Positions 1-4,127 of a stretch of DNA of 7,210 bases are shown in pieces. How positions within the stretch are numbered: position 1 is the first letter of the stretch; every line of letters begins with the position of its first letter. The notes under the pieces were generated by a model. That model was not told where the DNA came from. It saw only the letters and a program-made list of their open reading frames with translations, and did no database searches. A program made the position numbers and the translations under genes. Origin of the DNA: Chloroflexota bacterium (GTDB taxonomy: Bacteria; Chloroflexota; Chloroflexia; Thermomicrobiales; UBA6265); contig JAEVYR010000403.1 in assembly GCA_023392645.1 (NCBI GenBank), positions 1 through 7,210 of the forward strand, in the 5' to 3' direction.

Positions 1-1182
1 GAGCAAGCGCCCCCACCGGCCCCGGTCGATTCCGAGCGCCGCTTCCTCTGGCTGCTGATCGCGCTCGCCACCTCCATCGTGCTTTTCCTCATCGCGCTGG
101 CCGCCGGCATCGACCACGGCCTCGCGATCAGCGTGGCGGTTGCCGCGCTCGCGTTCTGGGGAACCGCGCTGCTGTGGAAGGTGCCGCGCTGGCAGGCCGA
201 GGGCCGGACCGGCCTCAGCGAAAAGGAAAAATTCGATGTCGAAAACAGCGCGCGGGGCACGCTGGGCTCGCTGCTGGGCACCGTGACGTTGCTGGCCGGC
301 ATTTTCTTCGCCTGGCAGCAGTTCGACAACACCAATCAAACGCTGCATCTCAGCGAGCAGGGACAAATCACGGAGCGCTTCACTCGCGCCGTCGACCAAC
401 TCGGCAGCAACGACCTCGTCACCCGCCTTGGCGGCATCTACGGACTCGAGCGGATATCGCGCGACTCGGACCGAGACGCCGGGCCGGTCATGGATGTCCT
501 TGCCGCCTACGTCCGCCAGTGGGCACCACGTCAGCCGACCGGGCACAGCACCCCGGCGGCGGACCCTCAGGTCACGATCCCCGTCGATGTCCAGGCCGTG
601 CTCGAGGTGATCGGCCGCCGCCCGCGCGATCTCGTCCTGACGCGCTGCATCGACCTCTCGGACACGAGCCTGCCGGGCGCCCAGCTCCCGGGGGCGAACC
701 TGACGAACCTCTGTCTCGACCGGGCCGACCTCTCGGGCGCCTCGCTCGCCGAAGCGGATTTCTCCGGATCCGACCTGAGATCGGCCAACCTGACCTCAGC
801 CGACCTGGGTCGCGCCAGGTTGCTCAAGACCACGTTATCCTCGGCCGATCTTTCCGGCGCGAACCTCAGCGGAGCCAACCTCACCGGCGCGCGACTCGAT
901 AACGCCGCGCTGCGGAACACCATTTTGCAGAACGCGACCTTGCGCGATGTGTTCCTGAACGGAGCCAGCCTGGAAGGTGCGCTCCTCTTCGGCGCCGACC
1001 TCTCCAACGCCGAGCTCGTCGATGCCGATCTCACCGGCGCGGTGCTTGCTGATGCCGATCTCTCCGCCGCGAAATCGCTCACGCAGGCACAGGTCGACCG
1101 CGCAGCGGTTGTCGACGATGACACCGCCCTGCCGCCGGGCATCGAGATTCCGGGCGCTCTATCGGCCACCCCGGGAGGCTAG
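1..1182 (+). CDS. Membrane-anchored pentapeptide-repeat protein, 5'-truncated by the window
   Basis: The reading frame is open from the first base, so the true start lies upstream; 393 residues are visible. The GTG at 79 sits inside the first membrane helix and is an unlikely start. In window-codon numbering there is a Pro-rich cytosolic stretch (1-14), then helices at about 15-35 and 41-59 separated by a very short loop (helical hairpin), and a third at about 87-106. Residues 122-176 (QITERFTRAVDQLGS..RLGGIYGLERISRDS) and the VQAVLEVIGRR stretch near 200 are a conserved juxtamembrane region that I recall preceding pentapeptide repeats in many bacterial membrane proteins. From 219 to 358 there are 28 uninterrupted five-residue repeats of the A(D/N)LxG type, predicting about seven coils of a right-handed quadrilateral beta-helix. 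Function is unknown; a scaffolding or protein-binding role at the membrane is a guess. Nothing shows a Qnr/MfpA-like gyrase-mimic role. It converges on the Tat-signal gene. Confidence 0.9.
   Translation, partial: EQAPPPAPVDSERRFLWLLIALATSIVLFLIALAAGIDHGLAISVAVAALAFWGTALLWKVPRWQAEGRTGLSEKEKFDVENSARGTLGSLLGTVTLLAGIFFAWQQFDNTNQTLHLSEQGQITERFTRAVDQLGSNDLVTRLGGIYGLERISRDSDRDAGPVMDVLAAYVRQWAPRQPTGHSTPAADPQVTIPVDVQAVLEVIGRRPRDLVLTRCIDLSDTSLPGAQLPGANLTNLCLDRADLSGASLAEADFSGSDLRSANLTSADLGRARLLKTTLSSADLSGANLSGANLTGARLDNAALRNTILQNATLRDVFLNGASLEGALLFGADLSNAELVDADLTGAVLADADLSAAKSLTQAQVDRAAVVDDDTALPPGIEIPGALSATPGG
655..1074 (+). repeat. 28 tandem pentapeptide repeats (protein-level) within the membrane protein
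   Basis: Codons 219-358 parse without a gap into 28 units with Leu (once Phe) at the central position and mostly Ala at i-2, for example LSGAN, LTGAR, LSSAD and LFGAD. Units around LLKTT, LRNTI and LRDVF are the most degenerate and may mark a kink or binding face. The repeat is in the protein; the DNA copies have diverged and are not near-identical, so this is an old repeat rather than a recent expansion. Confidence 0.9.
1179..1182. other. Shared palindromic stop CTAG of two convergent genes
   Basis: The four bases CTAG read TAG on the plus strand (1180-1182, pentapeptide gene) and TAG on the minus strand (1181-1179, Tat-signal gene). The two coding regions therefore meet tail to tail with a 4-bp overlap and no room for a terminator between them. 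Each transcript must end inside, or run antisense into, the neighbouring gene. Confidence 0.95.
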
Positions 1183-1820
1183 TGTGTCGCGATCGGCGCG
1201 ACGGCATTGAGCAGTTGAAAGTCGCCACCGACCAATCGCCCCTGCACCTGATAGCCGAGCGCCTGGCCCCGTGCGAAGCCCGAAGCCAGGTTGGCCACGG
1301 CCAGCGACGCGGTGTCCTCGCTTTCGCGCCCGGGACCGAAGTCGACCAGGCGCAGCTGGAACGCGAACTCGCCCTCGCCGTTGGCTCGCATGACGCCACG
1401 GATGTCGCGCGCCTGCTCCTCGCCCTCCACGGGCTTGTAGCTGATCGGGCCGACGCTCTCCAGCACCAGCTCGGTCTCCTGCCAGCGCTCGTCGATCCAG
1501 CGCACGAAGCCGGCTCCCTCCTGGACGGGGTTGCCATCGAGTCGCATCGCGAAGACGACAATCTGCGCCTGCCGCGCATCGAGCTGCACCACCCCGCCGC
1601 CGGTAAGCCCCGGCAGGCAGCAGGCGTCGGCATTATCGGCACCGGCGCATGGCTCGCACGGCAATGAGAGACTGGTCTCGTCGCCGACCGGGTTCGATTG
1701 CGCGCCGACGGCACCATGCAGGCCGATCGCGGCAAGCCCGCTCAGGCCGGCCAGCGCGTTTCGGCGCGACAGACGAACGCCGCGCACGCGGAATCGTCGA
1801 TCAGGGGACCGATCCTCCAT
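1179..1820 (-). CDS. Secreted protein of unknown function with Tat signal and CxxC..CC cluster
   Basis: The protein has 213 residues. ATG at 1820 is preceded by a strong ribosome site (GAGAGGAG, about six bases upstream). The N-terminus has a basic region followed by R19-R20 in LSRRNALAGL, then a hydrophobic, Gly/Ala-rich helix (21-38) and a likely cleavage site after A40 (AVGA|QS). This fits a twin-arginine signal, so export in folded form is expected. Four cysteines lie in 55-68 (PCEPC..ACC) and could bind metal or form disulfides. Residues 75-206 look like an all-beta domain: GGG start, FVRWID, alternating strands, a GEGEFAFQLRLVD strand, a GPGRESEDT turn and a closing GGDFQL strand. This pattern reminds me of a beta domain common in secreted actinobacterial and Chloroflexota proteins (post-COAP-1 type), but that is recall, not a match. 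No catalytic motif is seen. Its stop overlaps that of the convergent pentapeptide gene. Confidence 0.85.
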   Translation of the reverse strand: MEDRSPDRRFRVRGVRLSRRNALAGLSGLAAIGLHGAVGAQSNPVGDETSLSLPCEPCAGADNADACCLPGLTGGGVVQLDARQAQIVVFAMRLDGNPVQEGAGFVRWIDERWQETELVLESVGPISYKPVEGEEQARDIRGVMRANGEGEFAFQLRLVDFGPGRESEDTASLAVANLASGFARGQALGYQVQGRLVGGDFQLLNAVAPIATH

Positions 1821-1881
1821 GTCGCTCTCCTCTCATGGATGACCTCGATTGGCGACATCACTCGCCAGGTGCTCAAGGGCG

Positions 1882-1909
1882 ATTATACCGGCCGGATTTC
1901 TTACGTCAA
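1882..1909 (-). promoter_or_regulatory. Sigma70-type promoter for the Tat-signal gene
   Basis: On the minus strand a -35 element TTGACG (1909-1904) is separated by 16 bp from a perfect -10 element TATAAT (1887-1882). Transcription would start near 1875, giving a leader of about 55 nt before the ATG at 1820. A perfect -10 in such GC-rich DNA is unlikely by chance, and position and orientation fit the downstream gene. Confidence 0.75.
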
Positions 1910-1935
1910 TATCAACGCCCAATCAGTTGACATTG
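1907..1935. promoter_or_regulatory. Imperfect dyad (10-9-10) over the divergent -35 region, candidate operator
   Basis: CAATATCAAC (1907-1916) and GTTGACATTG (1926-1935) are inverted copies matching at 9 of 10 positions, separated by 9 bp. The right half-site contains the whole -35 of the ABC-F promoter; the left half-site overlaps the -35 of the Tat-gene promoter by three bases. A dimeric regulator bound here would cover both promoters. Part of the symmetry could simply come from having two TTGA-containing elements in opposite directions. No regulator gene is in the window. Confidence 0.45.
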
Positions 1936-1955
1936 CCGCCACCCGCCACTACGAT
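1927..1955 (+). promoter_or_regulatory. Sigma70-type promoter for the ABC-F gene
   Basis: A consensus -35 TTGACA (1927-1932) is followed after exactly 17 bp by TACGAT (1950-1955), which matches the -10 consensus at four of six positions including TA at the start and AT at the end. Transcription would begin near 1962, giving a leader of roughly 220 nt before the GTG start of the ABC-F gene at 2183. It lies back to back with the promoter of the Tat-signal gene. Confidence 0.65.
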
Positions 1956-2007
1956 GCGTTCGAGACACGAATCACCTGTCGGTTCGCGCAGGATTTCTCC
2001 CTTGGGC

Positions 2008-2037
2008 GGCATGATCTTCCAAAAAGCCATCATCGCC
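2008..2037 (+). other. Leader hairpin 1
   Basis: GGCATGAT (2008-2015) pairs with ATCAT plus GCC (2029-2033, 2035-2037) around a 13-nt loop, with one bulged C at 2034. It lies in the ABC-F leader and includes the start of the possible leader peptide at 2011, so folding would compete with its translation. Moderate stability; it could be chance. Confidence 0.35.
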
Positions 2038-2103
2038 ATTTCGCCGACCCCGGCCCCGTCATGGGAGGAGTGTGCCCCGCGCATGACGGAGATGTCTGAC
2101 TGA
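2011..2103 (+). CDS. Possible 30-aa leader peptide upstream of the ABC-F gene
   Basis: ATG at 2011 opens a 30-codon frame ending at TGA 2101-2103: a hydrophobic start (MIFQKAIIAIS), a Pro-rich middle (PTPAPSWEE) and a tail ending RMTEMSD. It spans leader hairpins 1 and 2 and stops 27 nt before the terminator stem, a spacing at which a stalled ribosome could affect folding. The ribosome site is weak (GGGCGG just upstream). A second in-frame ATG at 2083 has GGAGGAG 12 nt upstream, so a six-codon version is also possible. The frame is open well upstream of 2011, so openness alone is weak evidence. Uncertain. Confidence 0.25.
   Translation: MIFQKAIIAISPTPAPSWEECAPRMTEMSD
2056..2089 (+). other. 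Leader hairpin 2, perfect 8-bp inverted repeat with GGAGG in the loop
   Basis: CCGTCATG (2056-2063) and CATGACGG (2082-2089) are exact reverse complements around an 18-nt loop that carries GGAGGAG. GGGAGG (2063-2068) is also exactly complementary to CCTCCC at 2129-2134, which includes the first four bases of the terminator's 5' arm. Leader hairpin 2, the loop-terminator pairing and the terminator itself could therefore be competing structures. Confidence 0.45.
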
Positions 2104-2130
2104 TCCCGTCGCAAACGCGCGCCTCATGCC

Positions 2131-2163
2131 TCCCTTCAGCACTCGCTGGAGGGATTTTTCTTT
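2131..2163 (+). terminator. Intrinsic terminator immediately upstream of the ABC-F start
   Basis: TCCCTTCAGC (2131-2140) pairs with GCTGGAGGGA (2145-2154) as a continuous 10-bp stem (one G-U pair) around the tetraloop ACTC, followed directly by TTTTTCTTT (2155-2163). This is a textbook Rho-independent terminator, reading in the same direction as the ABC-F gene and ending 19 bp before its start codon. No gene of normal size on the plus strand ends just upstream, so it is best explained as an attenuator within the ABC-F leader. Confidence 0.8.
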
Positions 2164-2171
2164 GCCCGAAC

Positions 2172-2185
2172 GGAGCGACATCGTG
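2172..2185 (+). promoter_or_regulatory. Ribosome site and GTG that set the ABC-F start
   Basis: GGAG (2172-2175) lies seven bases before GTG (2183-2185). The alternative in-frame ATG at 2126 has no ribosome site and would place the terminator hairpin inside the coding sequence, adding 19 residues unlike any ABC-F N-terminus. Starting at GTG gives the family-typical MTILIQAAGIDYAHG beginning. Confidence 0.75.
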
Positions 2186-3913
2186 ACCATCCTCATCCAG
2201 GCCGCCGGCATCGACTACGCCCACGGCGGCAACCAGATCTTCGAGAACACCTCGTTCGTCCTCAAGGAGGGCGAGCGCGCCGCGCTGATCGGAGAGAACG
2301 GCAGCGGCAAGAGCACGCTCTTCCGCCTGATGGCGCGTGAGGTCGAGCCCGACGCCGGCGCCGTCACCCACCGGCGCGGGCTCCGCATCGGCTACCTGCG
2401 TCAGGACTCCGGTCTCGATCCGGACCTGACCGTGCGGGAGACGCTCGCGGGTGCGGCGTGCGACGCCAGCGCGCTCGAAGCCGAGTTGCACGAGATGGAA
2501 GCGAAACTCGCCGAACCACTCGACGACGACGAGATGGCTGATGTCATCGAGCGCTACACCGTCGTACTGGAGCGCCTCGACGCCGGGCAAGATACCGACA
2601 TGGAAACCCGCCTCGCCGAGGTGCTGGGCGGGCTGCGCTTCCCGCCGCACCGCTGGGACCAGTGCGTCGGCGAGCTTTCCGGCGGCGAGCGCAAGCTGGT
2701 CGATGTCGCCCGGTACCTGCTCGACCGACCCGACGTGCTGCTGCTGGACGAACCGGACAACCACTTCGACATCGAGACGCGCGCCTGGCTCGAACGCTGG
2801 CTCACCAACGAGTTCGGCGGCGCCGTCTGCCTGATCTCCCACGATCGCTACATGATCGACCGCGTCGCGACGACGATTTTCGAGCTCGAGGACGGCGTCA
2901 TCCGCCAGTACCCCGGCAACTACAGCGCCTACCGGGAGCTGAAGCGGGCCCGGCTGGAACGGGAAGCGGAGCTGCGCGAGCTCCAGGAGCGCGAGTTCCT
3001 CAAGCTCAAGGCCAGCGCCGAGCAGCTCACCCAGTGGGCGCGGCAGAACCCGAAGTTCGCCAGCCGCGCCGAGAACCAGCGTCGCAAGCTGGCCGAAGAG
3101 CGCGAGCGGCTGGAATCGACCCCGAAGCCAATCCTCGACCGCAAGCGCATCGAGGTCGGTTTCGACACCGAGCGCGGCTCGACCGACGTCGTCATCGCCG
3201 ACAACGTCTCGAAGGCGTACGGCGATCGCGTGGTGTTCGAGCCGTTCGACCTGCTGCTGCGCCACGGCGACCGCGTCGGGCTGGTCGGGCCCAACGGCGC
3301 CGGCAAGACAACGCTGGTGCGGATGATCCTCGGGGATGAACCGCCCACCGGTGGCACGATCCGGCTCGGACCGAGCGTCACCGCCGGCTACTACGCGCAG
3401 CAGCACGAGACGCTCGATCCGCAGGCGACGCCGCTGGAGACGCTGCGCAAGGTGAAACCGATGACGGAGCAGCAGGCGCTGTCGGCGCTGGTGTCGATGC
3501 TGTTCGACCGGGCCGACGCGATGAACCGGATCGGGGCGCTCAGCGGCGGCGAGCGGGCGCGGCTCCAGATTGCGCTGCTGATCCTCGGCGGGGCGAACCT
3601 GCTGGTGCTCGACGAGCCGACCAACAACCTCGACATCCCCTCGGGCGAGGCGCTGGAGGCGGCGCTGCGCGCGTTCCCGGGGACGATCCTGACGATCTCG
3701 CATGACCGCTACTTCCTCGACGCGATCTGCACGCGAACGATCGCGATCGACAAGGGCATCGTCCGCGACCACCCCGGCGGTTACTCGGACCACCTCGCAA
3801 ACCCTGACGCGGGCACGCCGCTGACGCGGTCGCTGCGCTATCCCAGGCGGGAGGAGCCGCCTCGCAGCAAGAAGAAGCGCCGGAAGGAGATGGTGCTGCA
3901 AAGGACAGAATAA
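2183..3913 (+). CDS. ABC-F family ATPase (ribosome-associated, two ABC domains)
   Basis: The 576-residue soluble protein has no membrane segments. The first ABC domain has Walker A GENGSGKS (37-44), signature LSGGER (165-170), Walker B VLLLDEP (185-191, catalytic E190) and switch H220. The second has GPNGAGKTT (369-377), LSGGER (453-458), LLVLDEPTNNLD (473-484, catalytic E478) and H507. Between them an Arg/Glu-rich helical linker (about 245-320, with WARQNPKFASRAENQRR) is the P-site-tRNA interaction motif that ABC-F proteins insert through the E-site. No Arm insertion is obvious in domain 1. The C-terminus ends in a basic tail (RSKKKRRKE, 561-569) that could contact rRNA. ABC-F proteins act as translation factors (EttA, Uup, YheS, YbiT types) or displace ribosome-targeting antibiotics; the sequence does not decide which. 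In domain 1 the usual DEPTNHLD reads DEPDNHFD. The leader with a terminator hints at inducible expression. Confidence 0.93.
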   Translation: MTILIQAAGIDYAHGGNQIFENTSFVLKEGERAALIGENGSGKSTLFRLMAREVEPDAGAVTHRRGLRIGYLRQDSGLDPDLTVRETLAGAACDASALEAELHEMEAKLAEPLDDDEMADVIERYTVVLERLDAGQDTDMETRLAEVLGGLRFPPHRWDQCVGELSGGERKLVDVARYLLDRPDVLLLDEPDNHFDIETRAWLERWLTNEFGGAVCLISHDRYMIDRVATTIFELEDGVIRQYPGNYSAYRELKRARLEREAELRELQEREFLKLKASAEQLTQWARQNPKFASRAENQRRKLAEERERLESTPKPILDRKRIEVGFDTERGSTDVVIADNVSKAYGDRVVFEPFDLLLRHGDRVGLVGPNGAGKTTLVRMILGDEPPTGGTIRLGPSVTAGYYAQQHETLDPQATPLETLRKVKPMTEQQALSALVSMLFDRADAMNRIGALSGGERARLQIALLILGGANLLVLDEPTNNLDIPSGEALEAALRAFPGTILTISHDRYFLDAICTRTIAIDKGIVRDHPGGYSDHLANPDAGTPLTRSLRYPRREEPPRSKKKRRKEMVLQRTE

Positions 3914-3916
3914 ACC

Positions 3917-4078
3917 CCGTCGCTCTGAGCACAGCGAAGAGTCCCCGCGCGAAGCGCAATCGAAATCGCCATCGGGTATCGAACACTGGTGACATCCACG
4001 GTTCGGCCGCATGCGCGGCCGAGCGCTTCGCGCGCGACTCCTCGACTTCGGCTCTTCGGGCCTCGCTCGGAGTGACGG
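3917..4078. repeat. Inverted pair of an intergenic repetitive element
   Basis: The left arm (3917-3957) begins CCGTCGCTCTGAGC and ends CGCGCGAAGCGC. The reverse complement of the right arm (4023-4078) begins CCGTCACTCCGAGC and ends with the same CGCGCGAAGCGC (12 bp identical, 3946-3957 versus 4023-4034); both contain CGAAGAG. The right arm carries about 15 extra bases in the middle, apparently a partial internal duplication (CCGAAGAG then CCGAAGTCGAGGAG). The arms face each other around 65 bp and would form a long hairpin between two convergent genes. The motif resembles the GTCATTCTGAGCG..AGCGAAGAATC intergenic repeats I recall as abundant in Chloroflexota and some other phyla. It is probably a non-coding REP-like element, and may also slow or end transcription. 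Confidence 0.7.
4001..4024. other. GC-rich hairpin inside the inverted repeat
   Basis: GTTCGGCCGC (4001-4010) pairs with GCGGCCGAGC (4015-4024), ten pairs including one G-U, around the tetraloop ATGC. It lies between the convergent ABC-F and mutase genes and could work on either strand. There is no T-run on either side, so it is not a classical terminator, though it could block read-through or stabilise 3' ends. Confidence 0.5.
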
Positions 4079-4127
4079 TTGGCAAGAGCGGCCTTATCGG
4101 GTCCGCAAGACACTACAGTGCCCGCGC

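Larger units (their letters stand above)
1962..2182 (+). promoter_or_regulatory. Structured 5' leader of the ABC-F transcript, candidate attenuator
   Basis: Between the predicted transcription start and the ABC-F start there is no gene of normal size. The stretch holds a hairpin at 2008-2037, a perfect 8-bp inverted repeat at 2056-2089, a short open frame at 2011-2103 and an intrinsic terminator at 2131-2163. A terminator between promoter and start codon of the same gene implies conditional read-through. Several antibiotic-resistance ABC-F genes (vmlR, msr(D), lmo0919 types) are known to be controlled by attenuation that senses ribosome inhibition, so this arrangement has precedent. I see no T-box sequence (AGGGTGG) or other recognised riboswitch consensus. 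Promoter and terminator are read from sequence; regulation is inference. Confidence 0.55.

Noticed and set aside
79..81. GTG as start of the pentapeptide-repeat protein
   Set aside because: It falls within the first hydrophobic helix, which begins about 12 codons earlier in an open frame that reaches the window edge.
567..1169. Minus-strand Ser/Arg/Ala repeat-like frame opposite the pentapeptide repeats
   Set aside because: Its periodicity (RSA, RLAP) is only the reverse complement of the pentapeptide codons.
2126..2182. In-frame upstream ATG for the ABC-F gene
   Set aside because: No ribosome site, would translate through the terminator hairpin, and adds residues unlike ABC-F N-termini; GTG 2183 has GGAG at good spacing.
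1962..2182. T-box or known riboswitch in the ABC-F leader
   Set aside because: Length would fit, but no T-box core (AGGGTGG-N-ACC) or other riboswitch consensus is visible.
2030..4012. Long minus-strand open frame opposite the ABC-F gene
   Set aside because: It is antisense to a protein with all ABC-F motifs, its translation is low-complexity Arg/Ala/Leu/Val-rich without a recognisable domain, and it exists because GC-rich codon bias removes stops on the other strand.
4108..4121. Small inverted repeat just downstream of the mutase stop as a terminator
   Set aside because: CACT-AC-AGTG allows only a very short stem with too small a loop and there is no T-run on the minus strand.
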